Part shown: positions 11,146-19,182 of the stretch, in pieces | Position numbering within the stretch: position 1 is the stretch's first letter | Layout: the number at the start of each line of letters is the position of its first letter | Assembly: GCF_000145035.1 (NCBI RefSeq) | Contig: NC_014387.1 | Span: forward strand, 2,966,001 to 3,030,000 | DNA from: Butyrivibrio proteoclasticus B316 | GTDB lineage: Bacteria > Bacillota > Clostridia > Lachnospirales > Lachnospiraceae | Reading direction: 5' to 3' | DNA length: 64,000 bases | Program-made: the position numbers and the translations under genes | Notes under the pieces: generated by a model | What the model was told of the DNA's origin: nothing | The model's database searches: none | What the model saw: only the letters and a program-made list of their open reading frames with translations

Positions 11146-11949
11146 ATGTCCGTACATGAAGAAATAAGAGAGCAGCAAAAGAAGTTAAAAGGTCAGGGCG
11201 TTAAAGCTCATTTGGAATACTTTTGGGAATATTACAAGATCCACACTCTTATAGCCGTATTTGTTCTGGTCCTGATATCAATGCTCATCCACGATATCAG
11301 AAATAATAAACCTTATGGTTTTTATGCAATTATGCTCAATTCAGGAATGTCCAGTGCTCAGGATACCCTTGAGCAGGGATTTGTTCCTTACGCTCAGATA
11401 GATACCAGCAAGTACAGCTGCTTTATCGACACCTCAGCAAGCTTTGATCTGTCTATCATAACAGAAACTACTATTGCCACAAGCCAGAAGATCATGGCCA
11501 ATATCGCTGGCGGAGACCTTGATGTTCTAACTGCTGACAGCGACATCTTCACATACTATGCCAATCAGCAGGTTTTTGCAGATTTAAGAGATGTTTTAAG
11601 TGCTGAGCAGATTGCCCAATATGAAGATTTATTTGTCTATGTGGACCAGTCCTACATTGACTATCTCAACTCAGAAGCTTATCAGGACTACATCAGCACC
11701 GGAGAGTTCGATCATTCCGACAAATATGCTGTTATGGCCGATGAATACAACAAGAATTTTACCACGCCTAACACCGATCCTTCTAAGATGGAAAACCCTG
11801 TTCCTGTCGGAATCAGATTAACATCTTCTGAGAAACTTGCAGAATCAGGAGCTTACAGCATGACCAATTCTATTCCCGTGGTCGGCGTTATGATCAACAC
11901 CAAGCGTCCTGAAGTTGCACTGCAATTTCTCGAATATCTTCTTGGTTGA
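11146..11949 (+). CDS. Membrane-anchored extracytoplasmic protein, solute-binding-like
   Basis: A 267-residue protein of unknown function. A cytoplasmic N-terminus rich in Lys/Gln is followed by one membrane segment (about residues 35-53, LIAVFVLVLISMLIHD). The exported part includes LDVLTADSDIFTYYANQQVF, FADLRDVLSAEQIAQYEDLF and GVMINTKRPEVALQFLEYLL, phrases that resemble family 1 extracellular solute-binding proteins (metal or sugar type) without a lipobox. It may be a tethered binding domain. There are no transporter neighbours. AAGGAG lies upstream of the ATG. Confidence 0.7.
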   Translation: MSVHEEIREQQKKLKGQGVKAHLEYFWEYYKIHTLIAVFVLVLISMLIHDIRNNKPYGFYAIMLNSGMSSAQDTLEQGFVPYAQIDTSKYSCFIDTSASFDLSIITETTIATSQKIMANIAGGDLDVLTADSDIFTYYANQQVFADLRDVLSAEQIAQYEDLFVYVDQSYIDYLNSEAYQDYISTGEFDHSDKYAVMADEYNKNFTTPNTDPSKMENPVPVGIRLTSSEKLAESGAYSMTNSIPVVGVMINTKRPEVALQFLEYLLG

Positions 11950-12012
11950 TGAGAGAAGGGCCTCTCTATTACTTCAGAACTGTCTAAATACAATAATCTA
12001 TACTGTAATATA

Positions 12013-12063
12013 AAAAGAGATATTTCTTTTGCCAAAATAAAGCAAAAAAGAAATATCTCTTTT
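12013..12063. terminator. Bidirectional terminator
   Basis: A long A/T-rich inverted repeat (AAAAGAGATATTTCTTTTGC against its complement with a 2-base bulge) lies between the converging 11146 gene and lysC. It can serve both strands. Confidence 0.85.
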
Positions 12064-12095
12064 ATTGTTATTTCTTATCTCAAGATAAATATCAC

Positions 12096-13415
12096 TTAAA
12101 TCTGTGTAGTTACAAAAATATCATAGATTGCACGGATTGCTTTTTCAAAATCGCGGGTTTCAACACCGATGATGATGTTAAGCTCTGATGATCCCTGGTC
12201 GATCATGCGTACGTTTACGCTGGCATGAGCAAGTGCTGAGAAGATTCTTCCGGCTGTACCACGTGTTGATTTCATTCCACGTCCCACTACAGCAATTAGA
12301 GCAAGATCTGATTCAATCTCCAACATATCAGGATGTGCAAGTCTGTGGATTTCTGACACAACAGCCTGCTCTTTTTCTATGAATTCATCCTGCTGAACAA
12401 ATACTGTCATAGTATCAATTCCTGAAGGAACATGCTCAATTGAGATATTCTGATCTTCAAAGGCCTGTAATACCTTGCGGACAAAGCCTACTTCAGAGTT
12501 CATCTGATCCTTAAGGACGTTTACGCAGCAAAAGCCCTTCTTACCTGCAATTCCTGTGATAACATACTTGGACTTTTTGGCAGTTGACTCAACAATCCAT
12601 GTTCCAGGATCCTCAGGTTTGTTGGTATTTCTGATATTGATAGGAATTCCTTCCTTACGGACAGGGAAAATAGCATCCTCATGAAGAACTCCTGCGCCCA
12701 TGTACGCAAGCTCTCGAAGTTCAGTATATGTGATTGTCTCGATGTGCGGTGGCTTGTCAATGATGCGGGGATCTGTTACAAGGAATCCTGAAACATCTGT
12801 CCAGTTCTCATAAACATCAGCCTTGATAGCCCTTGAAACGATTGATCCTGTTATATCAGAACCGCCTCTTGAAAAGGTCTTAACACTTCCATCAGGATAA
12901 GCTCCATAAAAACCGGGAATAACAGCTCTTTCATGTTTCTCAAGTTTTTTACCCATGAGTTTATTGGTCTTCTCGCCGTCAAATTCGCCGTTTTTATCAA
13001 AAGCCACTACTGTAGCTGCATCGATAAATTCATAGCCCAAATACGCAGCCATAATGATACCATTGAGGTATTCTCCTCGGCTGGCAGCGTAATCTTTTCC
13101 GGCCTTTTCCTTAAAGTTCTTCTCAATTGTCTTAAACTCATCTGAAAGACTAAGCTTAAGTCCGAGCCCCTTGATGATCTCATCATAGCGGGCTTTGATG
13201 TCAGAGAGCTGTTTCTTAAAATCTTTGCCATCCTCTGCAAGAGCATAAGTCTTGTAGAGCATATCTGTAACCTTAGTGTCCTTGGAATTTCTTTTACCTG
13301 GAGCAGAAGGCACAACATAAACTCTGTCAGGGTCTGCCTTTATTATCTCGCCAACTTTTTTGAACTGCTCTGCACTTGCAAGAGAACTTCCACCAAATTT
13401 AACTACCTTTTTCAT
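12096..13415 (-). CDS. lysC: Aspartate kinase
   Basis: Phosphorylates L-aspartate, the first step to lysine, threonine and methionine. The amino-acid kinase domain begins with VVKFGGSSLASAEQFKKVG; SRGGSDITGS and a C-terminal pair of ACT domains (GFVRKVLQAFEDQNISIEHV; RIFSALAHASVNVRMIDQG) indicate feedback control. The 439-residue length fits the monofunctional class. The start at 13415 (MKKVVKFGG) is chosen over 13439 because only it has an AAGAGAAG ribosome site. It is the last gene of the ACT protein-hom-lysC operon. No lysine riboswitch precedes it; the one in this window is at dapA. Confidence 0.95.
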   Translation of the reverse strand: MKKVVKFGGSSLASAEQFKKVGEIIKADPDRVYVVPSAPGKRNSKDTKVTDMLYKTYALAEDGKDFKKQLSDIKARYDEIIKGLGLKLSLSDEFKTIEKNFKEKAGKDYAASRGEYLNGIIMAAYLGYEFIDAATVVAFDKNGEFDGEKTNKLMGKKLEKHERAVIPGFYGAYPDGSVKTFSRGGSDITGSIVSRAIKADVYENWTDVSGFLVTDPRIIDKPPHIETITYTELRELAYMGAGVLHEDAIFPVRKEGIPINIRNTNKPEDPGTWIVESTAKKSKYVITGIAGKKGFCCVNVLKDQMNSEVGFVRKVLQAFEDQNISIEHVPSGIDTMTVFVQQDEFIEKEQAVVSEIHRLAHPDMLEIESDLALIAVVGRGMKSTRGTAGRIFSALAHASVNVRMIDQGSSELNIIIGVETRDFEKAIRAIYDIFVTTQI

Positions 13416-13447
13416 AATATTCTTCTCTTTTCCTACCATTTTCTATT

Positions 13448-13495
13448 ATGATGCAGGCATCAATATTTCCTTTTGACACCTGCCTGATCATATTC
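13448..13495 (-). other. Intercistronic hairpin between hom and lysC
   Basis: ATGAT-g-CAGGC and GCCTGATCAT form a 10-bp stem with one bulged base and a ~27-base loop. No T run follows, so it is more likely an RNA stability or processing element than a terminator. Confidence 0.4.
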
Positions 13496-13501
13496 TTAGC
13501 A

Positions 13502-14710
13502 TTAGTACAATCTGATATATCCCTTAACGCTGTCCATCTTCCAGAGCTTTTCCTCGAAATCCTTCTCGGAAATTGGCTCAGTTACAAAAGCAAATTCTCC
13601 ATGAATACTGTTTCTCTTTACAACTTCTACGCCATTTCCAAAAACTTCTCTGGCCTGTTCTTCAAGATCATCTGATACTCTTACAAAGAAATTTCTTACA
13701 GCGTTGTCCTTGGGCGAAAGAACTGCCTTCTCGGCCTTCATATTTATTTCAATATGTTTACCCTTATGCTTAACAATGTCAATAACATCTGCTACTACTG
13801 CACTTGCTGTCGCATTCTTGCCGGCACCCTTACCGTAGAACATCACATCACCAAGCATATTTCCATGTATGCTTATAGCATTGAACACACCGTTTACACT
13901 TGCAAGGGGATTCTCATATGGAACAAGGAATGGAGCAACCATTGTAAAAAAGCCGTTCTCATTCTTTTTGCACATTGCAAGGAGCTTAATTGACATATTG
14001 AGCGCTCTTGCATACTCAAAATCATGAATATTAATCTTGGTAATTCCCTCAGTATAAATATCTTCATAGTGAACATGCTTGCCGCTCATGAGACTTGCAA
14101 GGATTGCAATCTTGCGGCACGCATCGTAGCCCTCTACATCAGCTTCAGGATTTCTCTCAGCGTATCCCTTTTCCTGTGCTTTCTTAAGGACTGTCTCAAA
14201 AGCAGCACCCTCTTTATCCATCTTGGTGAGAATATAATTAGTAGTTCCGTTTAGGATACCTGTAATAGAGTCAACTTTTTCATGCTTAAGAGAATCATTC
14301 AGTGAACGAAGAAGAGGAATACCGCCTCCTACACTGGCCTCGAAGAGATAGCTTACATTATTTTTCTCAGCAAGTTCTACAAGTTCAGGTCCATGAGCAG
14401 CTACAAGCTCTTTATTGGAGGTGCAGACGCTCTTTCCGGCTTCAAGTGCTCTCTTTTCAAAAGTGAGAGCAGGCTCAATACCTCCCATGGTCTCACAGAT
14501 AACTTCCACTTCAGGATCGTTTAGAATAACATCTATGTCATGAACTACCTGTGCTTCATGCTTGTCACCGGGAAAATCACGAAGATCAAGAATATACTTA
14601 ACTTCAAGTGCCTCTCCTGCGCTCTTAGAAACCTCAGCGGCATTAGTATCTAAAACCTCAACCACTCCGCTTCCAACTGTACCATATCCCAAAACTGCTA
14701 CCTTTGCCAT
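13502..14710 (-). CDS. hom: Homoserine dehydrogenase
   Basis: Reduces aspartate semialdehyde to homoserine with NAD(P)H, feeding threonine and methionine. The Rossmann start VAVLGYGTVGSGVVEVL, the central GILNGTTNYILTKM and the ADVEGYDACRKIAILA catalytic region are textbook for the family. The C-terminus (FVRVSDDLEEQAREVFG... HGEFAFVTEPISEKDFE) is an ACT-like regulatory domain. The start at 14710 has GGAGG five bases upstream. It lies between the ACT protein and lysC on the same strand. An imperfect hairpin (13448-13495) sits in the gap to lysC. Confidence 0.96.
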   Translation of the reverse strand: MAKVAVLGYGTVGSGVVEVLDTNAAEVSKSAGEALEVKYILDLRDFPGDKHEAQVVHDIDVILNDPEVEVICETMGGIEPALTFEKRALEAGKSVCTSNKELVAAHGPELVELAEKNNVSYLFEASVGGGIPLLRSLNDSLKHEKVDSITGILNGTTNYILTKMDKEGAAFETVLKKAQEKGYAERNPEADVEGYDACRKIAILASLMSGKHVHYEDIYTEGITKINIHDFEYARALNMSIKLLAMCKKNENGFFTMVAPFLVPYENPLASVNGVFNAISIHGNMLGDVMFYGKGAGKNATASAVVADVIDIVKHKGKHIEINMKAEKAVLSPKDNAVRNFFVRVSDDLEEQAREVFGNGVEVVKRNSIHGEFAFVTEPISEKDFEEKLWKMDSVKGYIRLY

Positions 14711-14770
14711 GTTGTCCTCCATTATCCTAAATATGGTCTAAGCCATAATATTCCGTATGTTACTCTTGCC

Positions 14771-15226
14771 TTATGAAAGTGTTGCACTACGTCCTGTAAT
14801 ATGAACCTTGTGAACTCCCTCAACATTCTCCATTTTGGAGATCATTTCCATAATATCTCTTGTTGTTGGTAATACCTGAATTGTAATTGAAAGTGAAGCT
14901 ACACCGTTAAGCGGAATTGACTGATGTATCGTAAGAATATTAGCCCCAAATTCAGCAATAAGATTAAGTACGTAGGACAATAGTCCAACCTCATCATTCA
15001 TCTGAAATGTAAGCGTCAGTGTAGTCCCCTGCAGACTGTCGTGAAATTCGTATATATCTTCCTTATACTTATAAAAAGAGCTGCGACTGATGCCAAGCCT
15101 GCTTGCTGCCTCAGCAGCTGTCTTGACCTTACCTGATTCAAGAAGCTTCTTGGCCTCCACAACCTTGAGAAGCACTTCCGGAACAGCCTGTCTTTTTATA
15201 ACGTAATAACCTGTGTCCTGCTGCAT
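14771..15226 (-). CDS. UPF0735-type ACT-domain protein
   Basis: A 151-residue predicted regulator. The N-terminal part (AVPEVLLKVVEAKKLLESGK, then TAAEAASRLGISRSSFYKYK) is a helix-turn-helix, and the C-terminal half (DEVGLLSYVLNLIAEFGANI; IHQSIPLNGVASLSI) is an ACT domain that normally binds an amino acid. This matches the UPF0735/PheB-like family that often precedes hom in Clostridia, which supports a role in sensing an aspartate-family amino acid. Two starts are possible (15250 and 15226); neither has a strong ribosome site, but GGGAG precedes 15226. A structured RNA lies upstream (15308-15414). Confidence 0.85.
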   Translation of the reverse strand: MQQDTGYYVIKRQAVPEVLLKVVEAKKLLESGKVKTAAEAASRLGISRSSFYKYKEDIYEFHDSLQGTTLTLTFQMNDEVGLLSYVLNLIAEFGANILTIHQSIPLNGVASLSITIQVLPTTRDIMEMISKMENVEGVHKVHITGRSATLS

Positions 15227-15307
15227 TTTACAGAATAATCTCCCAACCATTCATAAGATTGCATTTAGCATATCTGTATATTTTCACATCAATATGTATA
15301 AAAAAAT

Positions 15308-15414
15308 AACTCTTTGTATCGAGATATACATCTGTCCGTTTCTCGCAAACAACTGTATGTTATCTGCGTAATCTGTTTTTCACTCACGGACATCTGTGTG
15401 CGATACAAAGAGTT
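15308..15414 (-). ncRNA. Candidate structured small RNA or attenuator upstream of the ACT-hom-lysC operon
   Basis: Outer arms AACTCTTTGTATCG (15308-15321) and CGATACAAAGAGTT (15401-15414) pair perfectly over 14 bp. Inside, TGTCCGT pairs with ACGGACA, and a third helix GCA-ATAAC/GTTGT-TGC closes a small loop. On the minus strand the 3' arm is followed by TTATTTTTTT, as in a terminator. An extended -10-like TGCTAAACT with TTGCCT 17 bases upstream would start transcription at the 5' arm. The whole is a rod of about 105-115 nt, either a stand-alone small RNA or an attenuator. No T-box, L-box or SAM signature was seen. Confidence 0.5.
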
Positions 15415-15483
15415 TAGCACAGTAAAGTTCTGAAGGCAATAATTATTATTACCAATATATATGCGACCTATACACATTTTTTG

Positions 15484-15670
15484 TATAAAATGACAATATC
15501 ACAAAAGGTCCCGCCCCCGCAAGCCACCATCATTGGCTTAAGGGCCGGCCCTTAAACGTGCGAAAGCCATGGCATCGGGGAATGCCATGGCTTTCATAAC
15601 GCTTATAAAAGGAAAGAGTAACCTTTATCCTGGAGGTATGGCCAAGGATAAAGAAAGGAGGATATCCAAA
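15484..15670. other. Hairpin-rich intergenic region downstream of the sugar-binding gene
   Basis: Four inverted repeats lie in under 200 bases: AAGCCA/TGGCTT (15521-15539), a perfect 18-bp palindrome TTAAGGGCCGGCCCTTAA (15538-15555), a 14-bp stem GAAAGCCATGGCAT/ATGCCATGGCTTTC (15562-15595) and CTTTATCC/GGATAAAG (15623-15653). They probably act as terminators or mRNA 3'-end barriers for the ABC operon. The GC-rich palindrome is unusual for this AT-rich genome. Confidence 0.65.
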
Positions 15671-17239
15671 TTACTTAGAAGCCTTCCATGCGTTGTACTG
15701 GTTCTGGAACTCAGCAAGAACGTCCTGATATCCAGCACCGTCAAGAGCTGCCTGATAAGCTTCGATTGTAGACTCAACGTCCTTAGAAGCTACACCACCG
15801 TTCTCAAGAGCGAATCCGTACTCACCAGCTATGTTAGCGCAAGCTGTGTACTGAGCCTCTACAGGAGACTTGTCGAATCTGAATCCAGCTGCTGATGATG
15901 TGTTAGCGCCACCGTTGAATGCATCATAGAGCTCTGCCTTGTTAGCTGGCTCGTTAGAAAGTGGTGTAACGATTGTAGCGTTAGCTGACTCCCACATTGA
16001 GTGGTTGTACTTGTCTGAGTTCTGCTCAACCTGATGGTTAGCATCGTATGTGAAGTCCTCACCCTCGATACCGAATGTATACATATCAGCGAGTGTTGAA
16101 TCTGTGTAAAGGAGTCCAAGGAAATCTACACAAGCCTTAGCCTGCTCAGGTGTTGAGTTTGCTGTTACGCAGTAGCAAGAACCAAGAGCTGATGTTGAAT
16201 GAGCCCATCTGCTTGTTGCAGGCTGCATTACAACTTCCTGACCATAACGAGCGTTAGCCTCGTCGTTAACTGGGATATCTGTCCACCATGTTACAGCCCA
16301 ATCCTGTGTCTGAGTTGTCTGGTCGTTAGTTGTCTTTGTAGCGTCATCCTCTGAAATATAGCCTTTTTCAGCCCAATCAGCCATAAGCTTAGCGAACTCA
16401 AGGTATTCAGGTGTAAGGATTGTATCTACAACTTCATCTGTCTTACGATCAACTGCTACGAAGTTTGCACCAGCATCAGCTGTGAAGAAATCGAAGCTGT
16501 CGATGTACCATCTGTAGAACATAGCTGTCTTCTGTGTAAGGAAAGGATACTTAAGTCCATCAGCCTTAGCATCTGCGAGCATTGGCTCGAGGTCTGCAAG
16601 CTTCTTAACTGATGTGATGTCCCAACCATGAGCGTCAACAACGTCCTTACGGAACATGAAGTCATAGCCTTCTACATTGTCCTTGTATACAGGTACGAAG
16701 TAAATCTTGCCATCATACTTTGCTGCTTCCCACTGTCCTTCAGCCATTGAGCCATAAAGAGGTGTGCCTGGAAGAAGATCTGTAAGATCGTAAACAGCCT
16801 TAGCTGGATAAAGATCGTTTGTTCCAATTGTGCCTTCCCAAGAAGCTGTCCAAAGAAGGTTGATCTCGTTATTTGCAAGTGCAAGGTTAGCTTTTTCTGT
16901 GTACTCACCTGATCCGATATCTGTAAGCTTGATCTGTACAGGAATCTTGTCAGCGATGTAAGCGTTGATTGCATCCTGAACCTTCTGTACCTGAGCTGAA
17001 TCAGGGTTAGCTACATTAAATGAGCATCTGTAAAGACTGATCTCTGTAACGTCTCCGCTTGCAGCAGGTGTCTCAGCAGCTGCTGTAGTGTCCTCTGTCT
17101 TTGTCTCTGCTGCAGGTGTCTCTGTAGCAGTTGTGTCTGCAGGAGTCTCTGTTGTTGCTGGAGTTGAGCTTCCGCAGCCTGCGAGCAATGAAAGTGACAT
17201 TGCTGTTGCCATCATTACTGATAATACTTTTTTCTTCAT
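15671..17239 (-). CDS. Sugar ABC transporter substrate-binding lipoprotein
   Basis: Binds the sugar outside the cell for the two permeases encoded upstream. The signal peptide ends in a lipobox (LSLLAGC, Cys near residue 22), followed by a Thr/Ala/Pro-rich linker (to about residue 60). The binding domain resembles family 1 extracellular solute-binding proteins of the LipO/DUF3502 group (LANNEINLLWTASWEGTIG; FVPVYKDNVEGYDFMFRKD). GGGAGG is five bases before the ATG. Being last in the lacI-permease-permease operon and next to GH94 suggests cellobiose or a short cello-oligosaccharide as ligand (inference). No ATPase is encoded here; such systems usually share an MsmX-type ATPase. Confidence 0.9.
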   Translation of the reverse strand: MKKKVLSVMMATAMSLSLLAGCGSSTPATTETPADTTATETPAAETKTEDTTAAAETPAASGDVTEISLYRCSFNVANPDSAQVQKVQDAINAYIADKIPVQIKLTDIGSGEYTEKANLALANNEINLLWTASWEGTIGTNDLYPAKAVYDLTDLLPGTPLYGSMAEGQWEAAKYDGKIYFVPVYKDNVEGYDFMFRKDVVDAHGWDITSVKKLADLEPMLADAKADGLKYPFLTQKTAMFYRWYIDSFDFFTADAGANFVAVDRKTDEVVDTILTPEYLEFAKLMADWAEKGYISEDDATKTTNDQTTQTQDWAVTWWTDIPVNDEANARYGQEVVMQPATSRWAHSTSALGSCYCVTANSTPEQAKACVDFLGLLYTDSTLADMYTFGIEGEDFTYDANHQVEQNSDKYNHSMWESANATIVTPLSNEPANKAELYDAFNGGANTSSAAGFRFDKSPVEAQYTACANIAGEYGFALENGGVASKDVESTIEAYQAALDGAGYQDVLAEFQNQYNAWKASK

Positions 17240-17271
17240 ATTGACCTCCCTTTATATTGGTTTGTGTTTTT

Positions 17272-17298
17272 ATATTCTATCCCCATAGGGGTGAATAT
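17272..17298 (-). other. Intercistronic stem-loop
   Basis: ATATTC...CCCC-ATA-GGGG...GAATAT forms a hairpin between the second permease and the binding-protein gene. Such hairpins often protect the abundant binding-protein mRNA in ABC operons; no strong T run follows. Confidence 0.5.
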
Positions 17299-17300
17299 CG

Positions 17301-18236
17301 TTAACCTTTTACTGATCCAACAGTAAGACCCTTGATGAAGTATTTCTGGAAGAACGGATATACAACCATGATAGGTCCGATAACTACCAGAACTGTTGCC
17401 ATTGTTGATGAATACTGTGGAATAGTACCACCCATGGCTGCTCTTGCTGATGCAGGAACGTTTGCGTTGTTAAGAAGGAACTCGATACTCTTCTGGATAT
17501 TGATCAGAAGGAGCTGCAAAGGCTTCTTGGCATCTGAATCAATATAAAGAAGTGCATTCTGCCAGTCATTCCAGTATGCTGTAGCCATCATGAAACCTAC
17601 GGCTGCAAGTGAAGGCTTAAGAAGTGGAAGTGTGATCTGGAAGAAGGTTCTGTACTCACCAGCTCCGTCGATCTTGGCAGCTTCCATAAGCTCTCCAGGA
17701 ATACTGTTAGCTATATATGTTCTAAGAATAATTACGTTCATAGTAGATACGCAAAGTGGAAGAATCAGGAGCCACAAGCTATCCTTTAATCCATAGTAAC
17801 TTGTGAATACGATATATCCTGAAAGTGTTCCACCATTGAACAGCATAGGAATCAGCAGATAGATTGATAAGAATCTTGCAAGTCTGAATTCCTTACGGCT
17901 GATTGAGTATGCAAACATACTCATGAACAAAAGTCCCATAAATGTTCCGGCTACTGTAACAAAAATAGTTACAAGGTAAGACTGAGCAAGCTGCTTACCA
18001 TATTTCAGGACTGCTGACATACCAGCCAGTGACCAGTCCTTGGGCCAGAATCTAAATCCGTTTACTGCGATACTCTTTTCATCTGTAAACGCAGCTACAA
18101 AAGTAAGTTCTACAGGAAGGAAGGCAAACAATGTGCAAATGATAAGAATGATTGCAAGTATGACCTGTCCTACTGTTACTCTCTCCTCTCTTGAAGGAGC
18201 TATATCAAGTTTGTTATTTCTTTTTAACTGAGCCAT
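17301..18236 (-). CDS. Carbohydrate ABC transporter permease (MalG/LplC type)
   Basis: Inner-membrane permease with about six membrane segments. The cytoplasmic EAA loop that contacts the ATPase reads GELMEAAKIDGAGEYRTFF followed by LPLLKPSLAAVG, as in MalG-type subunits. The C-terminal KYFIKGLTVGSVKG is the typical ending of the LplC/YtcP group. The 311-residue length is normal. It starts 24 bases after the first permease and pairs with it. Confidence 0.93.
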   Translation of the reverse strand: MAQLKRNNKLDIAPSREERVTVGQVILAIILIICTLFAFLPVELTFVAAFTDEKSIAVNGFRFWPKDWSLAGMSAVLKYGKQLAQSYLVTIFVTVAGTFMGLLFMSMFAYSISRKEFRLARFLSIYLLIPMLFNGGTLSGYIVFTSYYGLKDSLWLLILPLCVSTMNVIILRTYIANSIPGELMEAAKIDGAGEYRTFFQITLPLLKPSLAAVGFMMATAYWNDWQNALLYIDSDAKKPLQLLLINIQKSIEFLLNNANVPASARAAMGGTIPQYSSTMATVLVVIGPIMVVYPFFQKYFIKGLTVGSVKG

Positions 18237-18260
18237 CTCTTTCCCCTTTCTAGCCTTTTA

Positions 18261-19166
18261 TCAGAACAATGCATTTTCCGGTGCTATTCTGCGGACTGTT
18301 GTGTTCGCAAAGAGCATCAGGAGCAGTCCAACAATCGACTGGAAGAAGGATGTTGCAGCTACAAATCCGAAGTTCGAACTACTGAAGATAGCGTTCAGAA
18401 CATATGAGTCAATAACCTGTGTTGTTGAGTAAAGCATACCGTTGTTACGTGTTACCTGATAGAAAAGACCTGTATCAGAATGCATTACTGAACCAACTGA
18501 AAGAAGGAGCATTACTGTTATCATTGGAATAAGTGATGGAATAGTAATGTGGAAAATTTTCTGCCATGAGTTAGCACCATCGATATCTGCTGCCTCGTAG
18601 AGTTCGGAATCAATTCCGGCAAGTACTGACATATAAAGTACTGAGCCGTATCCTGTATCCTTCCAGATCTTAACTACAAGCAGGATGTATGGCCAAAGAT
18701 TAGCAGCTGAGTAAAATCTTGTAGATGTACCAAGCATGTGGTTGATGATACCTGTGTCAGAACTGATGAATGCATATACTATGAACTGAACGGCTGCATA
18801 AGAAATGAATACCGGAATGATCATAAGTGTCTGCATTGTCTTGGCCATTTTCTTGAACACCAGCTTATCAATCATGATTGCCAATGTTACATTGAGGAAT
18901 GTACCAACAATAGTAAACAAAAGATAATATAAAATTGTATTCTTTGTAATTGAAATGAATGTTGCCTTGGAAGCAAGCAGGAACTTGAAGTTGTCAAGTC
19001 CGTTCCATGGACTCTTCCAAATACCATCAACATAGTTGAAGTTCTTAAACGCCATTACCAAGCCGGCCATAGGCACGTACATGATAAAGAACAAGATGAG
19101 GAAAACAGGCAGTGCCATAACCACATGAGCTCTGTGTTTCCAGGTGTTTTTTAAAAATTCATTCAT
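18261..19166 (-). CDS. Carbohydrate ABC transporter permease (MalF/LplB type)
   Basis: Partner permease of the sugar importer, with six predicted membrane segments. The opening WKHRAHVVMALPVFLILFFI and the EAA loop SELYEAADIDGANSWQKIFH with ITIPSLIPM are typical of the LplB/YteP group. It begins 16 bases after the lacI stop, with a GGGAGAGT ribosome site inside that gap, so lacI, both permeases and the binding protein form one operon. Confidence 0.93.
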   Translation of the reverse strand: MNEFLKNTWKHRAHVVMALPVFLILFFIMYVPMAGLVMAFKNFNYVDGIWKSPWNGLDNFKFLLASKATFISITKNTILYYLLFTIVGTFLNVTLAIMIDKLVFKKMAKTMQTLMIIPVFISYAAVQFIVYAFISSDTGIINHMLGTSTRFYSAANLWPYILLVVKIWKDTGYGSVLYMSVLAGIDSELYEAADIDGANSWQKIFHITIPSLIPMITVMLLLSVGSVMHSDTGLFYQVTRNNGMLYSTTQVIDSYVLNAIFSSSNFGFVAATSFFQSIVGLLLMLFANTTVRRIAPENALF

Positions 19167-19182
19167 ACCTCTACTCTCCCTT

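Noticed and set aside
15250..15420. T-box leader for the hom operon
   Set aside because: The conserved T-box bulge (UGG-containing AGGGUGGNACCGCG) and antiterminator are absent.
15289..15477. 62-codon minus-strand frame
   Set aside because: It spans the rod-like RNA and its promoter-like boxes; composition and structure argue for RNA, not protein.
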